A model generated the notes under the pieces. The model was not told the DNA's origin, did no database searches, and saw nothing but the letters and a program-made list of their open reading frames with translations. Positions 1 through 5,833 of a stretch of DNA of 8,799 nucleotides are shown piece by piece (the stretch's first letter is position 1; each line of letters opens with the position of its first letter). The DNA comes from an uncultured Nocardiaceae bacterium (GTDB lineage Bacteria > Actinomycetota > Actinomycetes > Mycobacteriales > Mycobacteriaceae). The stretch is taken from NCBI GenBank assembly GCA_936936565.1, contig CAKZIX010000103.1, positions 1 through 8,799 on the forward strand. The letters run 5' to 3'. A program made the position numbers and the translations under genes.

Positions 1-483
1 GGCGGTGTTCGTCAGCCAGGCGAGCACCCCGCCGAGCGGGCCGTGGACCGCGTGGTGGACCTGCTCCTCGAGGTGGTGGACGACCCCGTAGGGACCGTGG
101 ACGCCGAGCTCGTCGAGCTGCGTGAGGACGATGTGGCCGCCGACCCAGAGCATCGCGACGATGCCGATGGTCGAGAGCGCGGCGAGCAGCTTCGGCATCC
201 CCGCGACGAGTCCGCGCCCGATCGCCCGCGAGGCGCCGGACTCCCGGCGGCTCATGTGCAGGCCGACGTCGTCCATCTTGACGATGAGCGCGACGACGCC
301 GTAGACGAGCGCGGTGATGAGGAGCGCGACGACGAGAAGGATGGCGGCCCGGGAGACGAGCGACTCCTTCTCGACCTCCTTGAGCGCGATGACCATGATC
401 TCCGAGGAGAGGATGAAGTCGGTGCGCACCGCACCGGAGACGACCTCGTCCTTCTTCTTCTCGGGGTCGACCCCGACCTCGTC
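1..483 (-). pseudogene. DUF808 (YedI-type) membrane protein, N-terminally truncated fragment
   Basis: Read on the minus strand, this frame gives a DUF808-family inner-membrane protein of unknown function. The diagnostic stretch GAVRTDFILSSEIMVIAL lies around 433-380. It is followed by a hydrophobic segment (AAILLVVALLITALVYGVVALIV), the KMDDVGLHM motif, a second hydrophobic segment (LLAALSTIGIVAMLWVGGHIVL) and a His-rich VHHLEEQVHHAVHG region typical of actinobacterial members. The frame runs off the window at base 1, so the C-terminus is not seen. Full-length members are about 300-350 residues with roughly 110 residues before the GAVRTDF motif. Here only about 20 unrelated-looking residues precede it before an in-frame TAG at 561-559, and there is no convincing start codon. 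The N-terminal membrane segments are therefore missing. Codon choice is dominated by CTC, GTC and ATC, unlike the CTG/GTG-rich dpp genes. The family call is firm. Whether this is a true pseudogene or an assembly join is open. Confidence 0.82.
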
Positions 484-486
484 GAG

Positions 487-745
487 ACGAGCATCAAGAA
501 GGTCGCGGTCGAGAACCCGATCATGCACCGGCACGCGCGCGAGCGCATGCCACCTGATCTACCGCGGCCTCAGATCATCCAGCCGTGGTGGTTCGGAGAG
601 CCGGCCTTCAAGGCGACCGGCTTCTATCTGCGCGGCCTTCCGCCTCTGGAGCCGACCAATCGCCTGACCCCGCCGAAGGCCAAGGTCGACCCGGAAGAGA
701 AGGATCGCCCTCCCAACCGAGATTCCTGGCACGGGCGCACGGTAC
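487..745 (+). pseudogene. Remnant resembling the C-terminal part of a phage DNA-methylase-like protein
   Basis: On the + strand, in the frame that ends at the TAG at 802-804, the residues KKVAVENPIMH (about 496-528), QIIQPWWFGEP (571-603) and KATGFYLRGLPPLEPTN (610-660) recall a family of phage and prophage proteins often annotated as C-5 cytosine DNA methylase-like. Those proteins contain an ENP(V/I)MH motif, then a QPWxFG...T.LWLRGLPPL block and a C-terminal PPxxDRWxxRSxTxPG block. Here the piece PPNRDSWHGRT (706-738) could be the degraded last block, after which the frame loses similarity. No start codon or N-terminal catalytic half lies upstream, because the minus-strand DUF808 fragment occupies that DNA. 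The frame stays open back to about base 43, but the upstream part is only the shadow of DUF808. Codon use includes many A/T-ending codons (CCT, GAT, CTA, TAT, GAA), unlike its left neighbour. Family recognition is from memory of motifs, so confidence is moderate. Confidence 0.55.
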
Positions 746-817
746 CCACGCGGAGCACGCCGCGACAAGGGCAGAAGCGTTGTGGGCCTGCGCAATCCGG
801 ATAGTCGACGGCGAGGA

Positions 818-836
818 CCCTGCACCGGTTGCAGGG
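818..836. repeat. Perfect 7-bp inverted repeat with 5-base loop
   Basis: The arms CCCTGCA (818-824) and TGCAGGG (830-836) pair perfectly around CCGGT. A second, mutually exclusive pairing, CCGGTT (825-830) with AACCGG (840-845), overlaps it. No T-run follows, so it does not look like an intrinsic terminator. Function is unknown; it may be a remnant regulatory or recombination site. Confidence 0.4.
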
Positions 837-884
837 ATGAACCGGCGAGATCCGAGGTTGACGCCGAGGCCACGAACACAACCC

Positions 885-900
885 ACTAAGCACGCTTGGT
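885..900. promoter_or_regulatory. Operator-like 16-bp palindrome (TetR-family style)
   Basis: The sequence ACTAAGC-AC-GCTTGGT has arms that match at six of seven positions (ACTAAGC against ACCAAGC). Palindromes built on ACCAAGC-n2-GCTTGGT are the size and shape bound by TetR-family regulators and are common before lipid-catabolism genes of mycobacteria and relatives. Here no recognisable gene start lies within reach on either strand, so if it was an operator it appears orphaned, perhaps because its gene was lost at the nearby junction. The assignment rests on shape alone. Confidence 0.35.
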
Positions 901-920
901 AACCGGGTTGTCCGTGCTGG

Positions 921-962
921 CGGGCGACGAAGTCGAGTTCATTCGGCAGCGTCGCCCGTTTT
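921..962. terminator. Hairpin at the 3' end of the minus-strand operon, T-run on the + side
   Basis: The arms CGGGCGACG (921-929) and CGTCGCCCG (950-958) are perfectly complementary across a 20-base loop. On the + strand the stem is followed by TTTT (959-962), which fits a terminator for rightward transcription. On the minus strand the stem sits about 20 bases after the stop codon of the Rv3662c-type gene but has no U-tract after it. It could still end or stabilise the operon transcript, since many actinobacterial terminators lack U-tracts. The large loop lowers confidence. Confidence 0.35.
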
Positions 963-980
963 GCTGTGCGGGAACTGGAC

Positions 981-1688
981 CTACTTGTTGACGGCGGTGT
1001 CGGCGATGGCGGTGGCTTCTTGGGCGCCGGCTTCGAAGGCGGCGCAGCAGAACAGAATCCAGCCTCCGACGCCCTGGACGGTGCCGCCGGCGAAGCCACG
1101 CGCCCCGTCGCGGTAGGCCTGGGCGCGTCGCATCCACAGCACCTCCGGCACGCCGAGGTTGTGGGGATCGAGTCCGCTGGCGACCGACACCAGCCGTGAC
1201 GCAGCGCGCGCGATGACGCCGTCGACGGGTGCGAACAGGCCGAGCGCCAACAGTTCACCGTGCACGATGGCCGCTACGACGGGCGCCGGAGCGTTGGTGC
1301 CGCCGGTGACGAGTTGTGCCAGCAGGTCCAGGCGGGCGCTGGATTCGCGCGGGCGCCCGAGTTCGGCGTCGTCGACAAGGTCGCCGGCGGCGAGGACGTG
1401 CAGCTTGGCCAGCGCCTGCAGCGGGGCCCGGCTCCAGGTGGCGACGAGCCCGTCGATGCCCTGCGCGACGCGTAACGCGCTCGCGAGCTTGGGGTCGGCC
1501 AGGTCGGAGCCGGCACCGTCGATGGTGGCCGACGCCCGTGCGGCGCGCAGCGACGCCTCGGCGGCGGTGGTGGGCCAGCCGCGCAGGTTCGCGCGGTGGC
1601 GGTGCGCGGCGGCGAGCGCGTCGCGCGCACGGTCGGCGGCGTCCCCGACCCCAGGCAGGTCGAGCAGCGGCTGCAGTGGATCGGTCAC
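981..1688 (-). CDS. Conserved protein of the Rv3662c type, possibly a degenerate Fic-like fold
   Basis: This is a 235-residue, Ala/Leu-rich, mainly helical soluble protein with no signal peptide. It matches in character and position the M. tuberculosis protein Rv3662c, which also lies just downstream of dppD; its function is unknown. Visible conserved blocks are RGWPTTAAEASLRAARASA (36-54), APLQALAKLHVLAAGDLVDD (88-107), ELGRPR (109-114) and a C-terminal block VVAAIVHGELLALGLF...VDGVIARAASRLV (137-167). That last block resembles the helix-loop-helix of Fic domains (AAxxHxxFxxIHPFxDGNGRxxRA), but the catalytic His and the GNGR residues are absent, so AMP-transferase activity is not expected. 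The start is GTG at 1688, 9 bases after the SDR stop, with no clear ribosome-binding site, which suggests translational coupling. TAG ends it at 981. Family assignment is fairly good; the Fic relation is inference. Confidence 0.78.
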   Translation of the reverse strand: MTDPLQPLLDLPGVGDAADRARDALAAAHRHRANLRGWPTTAAEASLRAARASATIDGAGSDLADPKLASALRVAQGIDGLVATWSRAPLQALAKLHVLAAGDLVDDAELGRPRESSARLDLLAQLVTGGTNAPAPVVAAIVHGELLALGLFAPVDGVIARAASRLVSVASGLDPHNLGVPEVLWMRRAQAYRDGARGFAGGTVQGVGGWILFCCAAFEAGAQEATAIADTAVNK

Positions 1689-1697
1689 TGTTGCAAA

Positions 1698-2429
1698 CTA
1701 CGTGGCGGCGTCCAGCACGAGCGCGGCGCCCGTCGCGGTTTCGTTGTCCAGGCGCACGATCGCTTCGACCACCGATTCGGTGGTGACGATGTCGGGGAAG
1801 GTGTTCGGCAACAACGCGTTGGCGCGGACGCCGAACTGGTCGAACTCGGCGGCCATGTGGCCGGTGAGCGTGTTCAGCGCCGACTTCGAGGTCGCGTAGC
1901 CGCCTTGCCCGGTGTGCGGGTACACGTGCAGTCCGGCGGTGCTGGAGACGTTGACGACGTTGCGGTTCGCGGCGCGGTTCTCTTCGGCGCGGTGCCGCCA
2001 GAACAGCTGCGCCAGGCGCATGGTGAGCCGGAACGGCGCGACGACGTTGGTGCGCAGGTGTTCTTCGAGGTTGGCGAGCGCGGACTCGTCGTCGACCATC
2101 GTCGGGTGATACCGGGCGGTGTACGCGGCGTTGTTGACGAGCAGATCGACCTTGCCGAACCGGGCCAGCGCGACCTCGACGATCCGCTCGACATCGTGCG
2201 GACTGTTGAGGTCGCCGACGATCGTGTAGACGGACGCGGCGTTCTCGGGCAGGTCGGCATCGGGCGCCAGCGGATCGACGTACCGCTCGAGCTGTGACGG
2301 CACGCCGGGCGCCCGCGAGCGGCAGACGGCGATGATCTCGTAGTCACCGGCATAGCGCTGGCAGAACGCGTTGCCCAGCAGTCCGCCGGCGCCGGTGATC
2401 AGACAGACACGTTTGTCACCAGTAGACAA
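1698..2429 (-). CDS. Short-chain dehydrogenase/reductase (SDR), NAD(P)-dependent
   Basis: This is a 243-residue cytosolic oxidoreductase with a Rossmann fold. The nucleotide-binding loop is TGAGGLLG (12-19), the TGxxGxxG form rather than the classical TGxxxGxG. GDLN at 72-75, NNAAY at 99-103, the catalytic serine in VSS (161-163) and the YxxxK pair Y178/K182 in GYATSK are all present, so it should be active. About 25 extra residues sit between the second and third strands (RAPGVPSQLERYVDPLAPDADLP region, 39-61), where family members are usually shorter. The start is TTG at 2429, supported by GGGGGGAG seven bases upstream (2444-2437). It overlaps the upstream oxygenase gene by 14 bases, so the two are likely co-translated and may act on the same substrate. 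The substrate is unknown. The length is normal for a classical SDR. The product could equally be a sugar, polyol or lipid dehydrogenase. Confidence 0.88.
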   Translation of the reverse strand: MSTGDKRVCLITGAGGLLGNAFCQRYAGDYEIIAVCRSRAPGVPSQLERYVDPLAPDADLPENAASVYTIVGDLNSPHDVERIVEVALARFGKVDLLVNNAAYTARYHPTMVDDESALANLEEHLRTNVVAPFRLTMRLAQLFWRHRAEENRAANRNVVNVSSTAGLHVYPHTGQGGYATSKSALNTLTGHMAAEFDQFGVRANALLPNTFPDIVTTESVVEAIVRLDNETATGAALVLDAAT

Positions 2430-3159
2430 TTCCGGACTCCCCCCAGATGTCGATGACGTCCTGTTTGGGCCGATGGACCCACATCACGACGCAATTGCGT
2501 TCGTGGCGCGCATATCCCGCGTACGCGTGCCAGGAGTACGGCGTGCACTCGAACACCACGATCGAGTTGTTGATCGGGGGCACCATGGTGCCGTCCTGAC
2601 GCAAGCCCGAGGCGTGGCTGGGATAGAGCCCCGTTTCACCGCCGTCGCCCGGCGACCATTCGGGGTTGCCGAGGTAGTAGAGCACCGAGACCGCGCGAAT
2701 GGTTTCCCGCGCGGTGACACCGTCCGGGCACGCACCCGTGAAATAGTCGACGCGATCGTCCTCGGCCTGCACCTCGTGCGGTCCCGGCGGCGGATCGCCG
2801 TACCAACCGGGCGCGAGGTCGTGGTGCGGCCAGCCGGGCTCGCCGCCCGGCTCGTGATGGTGCAGCGCGACCGTGACGTCGCCGGTGGTGCGCACGACAC
2901 CGCCCAGGCCGGCGATCAGGTCGTGCCACTCCCGGGACAGGAAGATCTGCAAGGGGCCCGGATGGTGCCGGATCTCGCTGGTGACCGCGGCGTACCCGTT
3001 GTTCGAGCCCTTGTAGTGACGGCGTTCGATGCTGCGAAAGTGGGCCTCGAGCTCGGCGTAGAACTCCGGCACGAAGACGTTCTGCGCGACCACATGCGGG
3101 AACGGGCGTTGCCGCCGCACCCAGCGCCGATGTGCGAGTACCTCCCCCAGTTTCTCCAC
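2416..3159 (-). CDS. Putative 2-oxoglutarate/Fe(II)-dependent oxygenase (prolyl-hydroxylase-like fold)
   Basis: This is about 247 residues, cytosolic, with no signal peptide. Residue numbers count from the GTG chosen here. The core shows a double-stranded beta-helix pattern. The iron-binding HxD is H112-x-D114 in WPHHDLAPGW. The strand motif SPGDGGETGLYP (169-180) corresponds to the GGEL motif of prolyl 4-hydroxylase-like enzymes. The distal iron ligand is probably H211 in YSWHAY, and the 2-oxoglutarate-binding basic residue is probably R221 in HERNCVVMW. Such enzymes couple oxidative decarboxylation of 2-oxoglutarate to hydroxylation of a substrate, which here is unknown. The start is uncertain. 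GTG at 3159, 29 bases after dppD stops, is the first usual start codon before the VEKLGEVLAHRRW region. A GGAAGG at 3179-3174 is rather far upstream (14 bases). The open frame continues upstream into dppD, but that part is only shadow. The gene follows dppD and overlaps the SDR gene, so it probably belongs to the same transcript. Confidence 0.72.
   Translation of the reverse strand: MEKLGEVLAHRRWVRRQRPFPHVVAQNVFVPEFYAELEAHFRSIERRHYKGSNNGYAAVTSEIRHHPGPLQIFLSREWHDLIAGLGGVVRTTGDVTVALHHHEPGGEPGWPHHDLAPGWYGDPPPGPHEVQAEDDRVDYFTGACPDGVTARETIRAVSVLYYLGNPEWSPGDGGETGLYPSHASGLRQDGTMVPPINNSIVVFECTPYSWHAYAGYARHERNCVVMWVHRPKQDVIDIWGESGIVYW
2437..2444 (-). promoter_or_regulatory. Ribosome-binding site that fixes the SDR TTG start
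   Basis: GGGGGGAG on the minus strand lies seven bases before TTG at 2429-2427. It is inside the coding end of the oxygenase gene. No ATG or GTG lies in the SDR frame close by that would leave the Rossmann N-terminus intact, so TTG is the best start. Confidence 0.6.
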
Positions 3160-3188
3160 GGCGGACCACGCTACCTTCCGTGCTGTGC

Positions 3189-4862
3189 TCAGCTCGCGTC
3201 GAGCAGGTCGCGGCCGGGGATGGCCTCCAGCAGCCGCCGGGTGTACTCCTGCCTCGGGTTCTCGAAAACCTCCGTCGTGGAAGCAGATTCGACGACCGCG
3301 CCCTGCTGCATGACGAGCACGTCGTCGGCGATCTGGCGAACCACGGCGAGATCGTGGGTGATGAACAGGTAGCTGAGGCCGAGCTCGGCCTGCAGGTCGT
3401 TGAGCAGCGCGAGGATTTGTGCCTGGACGAGCACGTCGAGCGCGGAGACCGCCTCGTCGCACACCACCAGCTCAGGGTTGAGCGCGAGCGCACGCGCGAT
3501 GGCTACGCGCTGGCGCTGCCCGCCCGACAGTTCGTTCGGGTAGCGGCGCATGACCGACGACGGCAGCGCGACCTTGTCGAGCAGATCGCGCACACGCTTT
3601 TCGCGTTCGGCTTTGGTGCCGATGCCGTGGGTGCGCATCGGTTCCTCGATGGTGCGGTAGATGGAGTACATCGGGTCCAGCGAGCCGTACGGGTTCTGAA
3701 AGATCGGCTGCACCCGCCGACGGAAGGCAAAGGCTGCCTTGGCATTCAGCTTGTCGACCGCACTGCCTTCGAACAACACCCGGCCGGACGTCGGTGCCAG
3801 CAGGCCGAGCACCATCTGCGCCACGGTGGACTTGCCGGAGCCGGATTCGCCGACGATCGCGGTGGTGGTGCCACGCCGCAAGGTGAACGAAACGTCGTTG
3901 GCCGCAACGAGTTCGGTACTGCGCCACGGCACGCTGCCGCGAATGGCGAACTTCTTGGTCAGGTTTTCCACCACCAGGATGTCGGGACGGGTGTCGGTGG
4001 CGGCGTGTTCGGCCACCTCGACGGCCTGTTCCCGGATCTCGGCGCGGGCCTTCACCGAGGCGAGGCGCTGCGAAGCCAGCGAGGGTGCCGAATTGACCAG
4101 CTTCTTGGTGTAGAGGTGCTGTGGGTTGCGCAGGATCTGCAGCGCCGGACCGGATTCCACCACGCGGCCGCGGTACATCACGATCAGATGCTCGGCACGC
4201 TCGGCGGCCAGCCCGAGATCGTGGGTGATCAGCAGCACCGCGGTGCCCAGTTCGGTGGTGAGGGTGTCGAGGTGGTCGAGAATCTGCCGCTGCACCGTGA
4301 CGTCGAGCGCGGACGTGGGCTCGTCGGCGATCAAAAGCTTTGGCCGGCAGGACAATCCGATAGCGATGAGCGCACGCTGGCGCATCCCGCCGGAGAACTC
4401 GTGCGGGTACTGATTGACCCGGCGCTGTGCATCGGCCATCCCGGCCTCCTGCAACAACTCGATCGAGCGCTGCTTGGCAGCCTTGCCCTTGGCGATGCCG
4501 TTGGCCGCCAACGTTTCCCGAATCTGAAAGCCGACCTTCCACACCGGATTCAGGTTCGACATCGGGTCCTGCGGAACCAGCCCGATACCGCGCCCGCGCA
4601 CCGCGACCACGTCCTTCTTCGACGCGGCGGCCAAATCTTTTCCGTCGAAACGAATCTGACCCGAGGTGACCCGGCCGGTGCCGGGCAGCAAGTCGATGAT
4701 CGCGTGCGCTGTCGTCGATTTGCCCGACCCGGATTCGCCGACGATGGCGACCGTCTGGCCGGGGTACACCGACAGGCTGACGTCGCGTACCGCGGGCACG
4801 TCCTTGCCTTCGGATCGGAAGGCCACGTTGAGGTTCCGGATGTCCAGCAGCGGGTCGGTCAT
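3189..4862 (-). CDS. dppD: Peptide ABC transporter, fused double ATPase subunit DppD
   Basis: This is the ATP-hydrolysing subunit of the dipeptide/oligopeptide importer, 557 residues, cytoplasmic face of the membrane. It carries two complete ABC domains in one chain, where many bacteria use separate DppD and DppF proteins. The first domain has Walker A GESGSGKST (42-50), Q-loop Q98, signature FSGGM (156-160), Walker B LLIADE (176-181) and switch H214. The second has Walker A 338-346, Q389, signature LSGGQ (445-449), Walker B LVVCDE (465-470) and H503. All catalytic residues are present, so both sites should hydrolyse ATP. A linker of about 45 residues joins them. ATG at 4862 overlaps the dppC stop in an ATGA arrangement. 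The length is close to the roughly 550-residue mycobacterial DppD (Rv3663c), which shares the fused layout. Confidence 0.95.
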   Translation of the reverse strand: MTDPLLDIRNLNVAFRSEGKDVPAVRDVSLSVYPGQTVAIVGESGSGKSTTAHAIIDLLPGTGRVTSGQIRFDGKDLAAASKKDVVAVRGRGIGLVPQDPMSNLNPVWKVGFQIRETLAANGIAKGKAAKQRSIELLQEAGMADAQRRVNQYPHEFSGGMRQRALIAIGLSCRPKLLIADEPTSALDVTVQRQILDHLDTLTTELGTAVLLITHDLGLAAERAEHLIVMYRGRVVESGPALQILRNPQHLYTKKLVNSAPSLASQRLASVKARAEIREQAVEVAEHAATDTRPDILVVENLTKKFAIRGSVPWRSTELVAANDVSFTLRRGTTTAIVGESGSGKSTVAQMVLGLLAPTSGRVLFEGSAVDKLNAKAAFAFRRRVQPIFQNPYGSLDPMYSIYRTIEEPMRTHGIGTKAEREKRVRDLLDKVALPSSVMRRYPNELSGGQRQRVAIARALALNPELVVCDEAVSALDVLVQAQILALLNDLQAELGLSYLFITHDLAVVRQIADDVLVMQQGAVVESASTTEVFENPRQEYTRRLLEAIPGRDLLDAS

Positions 4863-5833
4863 CGGGTTCGGCCCTTCGGGTCGAGGGCGTCACGCAGTGC
4901 GTCACCCAGCATGATGAAGCTCAGCACGGTCAGCGCGAGCGCTGTCGCGGGATAGAACAGGATGCCCGACGTGCGAATCTCCTTCTGGCCCTTGGCGATA
5001 TCGGACCCCCAGGACACGACGTCGGACGGCAGGCCGACACCCAGGTAGGACAGCGTGGCCTCGGTGACGATGAACACGCCCAGCCAGATGGTGGTGAGCA
5101 CGATCAGCGGCCCGGCGGCGTTGGGCAGCACGTGCCGGATCAGCGTCCGCAATCGCGACACACCCAACGCCTTTGCGGCGGTGACATATTCGCTGTTCTT
5201 CGCTTCGATCACCGAGGCCCGGGCGATGCGCGCGGCCTGGGGCCAGCTGAACGAGGCGAGGATGACGATCACCGTCCACACTGTGCGTTCGTCCAGGCCC
5301 AAGGCCACCCGCCACCACGACGGGTCGGTGGTCGGCCGGATCAGCGACATCAGCAGGATGGCCGAGAGGATCATCGGGATGGAGTACACGATCTCGGTGA
5401 TCCGGCTGATGATCGAATCCAGCAGTCCGCCATAGAATCCGGCGATCGCGCCCAGGGTGCCGCCGACGAGCAGGAACAGCAGCGCCGCACCGATGCCGGT
5501 GAGCACCGACGCGCGGGCACCGTAGATGGCGCGCGCATAGATGTCGCAACCCTGCTTGTCGTAGCCGAAGATGTGCTCGCCGCTGGGCGCGTGCATGCTG
5601 AAATCGCCGTTGCAGTACGCCGGATCCTGGCCGGTGAACAGTCCCGGAAAGGCGACCACCAGCAGGATTCCGGCGATCAGCACCGTGGCCACCAGAAAGA
5701 TCGGGTTGCGCCGCAGCTGGCGCCACGCGTCGCCCCAGATGCTCGTCGGGGTGCCTTCGTCGGCGACCCGGTCGGTGGCAAGTACTTCGACCTCGTCGGG
5801 CGGGGCCACGAAGTGCGGTTGCGGATCAGGCAT
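4859..5833 (-). CDS. dppC: Peptide ABC transporter permease DppC
   Basis: This is one of the two membrane subunits forming the peptide channel, 324 residues. A soluble N-terminal tail of about 40 residues precedes the first membrane helix (about 46-66). Further hydrophobic segments lie near 108-132, 145-166, 184-197, 242-262 and 291-310. The EAA loop that docks on the ATPase is seen as EYVTAAKALGVSRLRTLIRHVLPNA in pattern (215-239), with the conserved Gly at 224 and the LP pair at 236-237. The FGYDKQGCDIYARAIYGAR stretch (89-107) corresponds to the FGTDxxGRDxxSRxxxGxR block of DppC/OppC proteins, here with Cys in place of the Arg. ATG at 5833 has GAGG seven bases upstream (5844-5841) and overlaps the dppB end by eight bases. 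The stop overlaps dppD. Counterpart of M. tuberculosis Rv3664c. Confidence 0.95.
   Translation of the reverse strand: MPDPQPHFVAPPDEVEVLATDRVADEGTPTSIWGDAWRQLRRNPIFLVATVLIAGILLVVAFPGLFTGQDPAYCNGDFSMHAPSGEHIFGYDKQGCDIYARAIYGARASVLTGIGAALLFLLVGGTLGAIAGFYGGLLDSIISRITEIVYSIPMILSAILLMSLIRPTTDPSWWRVALGLDERTVWTVIVILASFSWPQAARIARASVIEAKNSEYVTAAKALGVSRLRTLIRHVLPNAAGPLIVLTTIWLGVFIVTEATLSYLGVGLPSDVVSWGSDIAKGQKEIRTSGILFYPATALALTVLSFIMLGDALRDALDPKGRTR

Larger units (their letters stand above)
746..980. other. Gene-free stretch with several inverted repeats
   Basis: I see no convincing coding sequence between the methylase-like remnant and the stop of the next minus-strand gene. All open frames here are low-complexity, Arg/Pro-rich shadows. 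The stretch holds a CCCTGCA/TGCAGGG hairpin at 818-836, an overlapping CCGGTT/AACCGG pair at 825-845, an ACAACCC/GGGTTGT pair at 878-911 enclosing an operator-like palindrome at 885-900, and a long-armed hairpin at 921-958. No tRNA, integrase gene or clear attachment-site duplication was recognised. Confidence 0.5.

Noticed and set aside
43..486. Plus-strand open frame leading into the methylase-like piece
   Set aside because: The part before about 487 is the complement of the DUF808 frame and is Asp/Glu/Arg low-complexity; only the later part looks like protein.
559..902. Small frames on both strands between 559 and 902
   Set aside because: Arg/Pro/Ala-rich, no ribosome-binding site and no recognisable motif.
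840..960. tRNA gene or attC-like recombination site
   Set aside because: Several inverted repeats are present, but no cloverleaf, T-arm consensus or properly spaced integron core sites could be drawn.
2371..3372. Plus-strand open frame opposite the oxygenase
   Set aside because: No family pattern; the minus strand carries HxD and GGE motifs in the right order.
3160..3462. Upstream extension of the oxygenase frame
   Set aside because: This part overlaps the second ABC domain of dppD and is Arg/Pro-rich shadow; the real protein probably starts at GTG 3159 or close by.
3132..4955. Plus-strand open frame of 607 codons opposite dppD
   Set aside because: Antisense shadow of the double ATPase; composition is biased and no motif is present.
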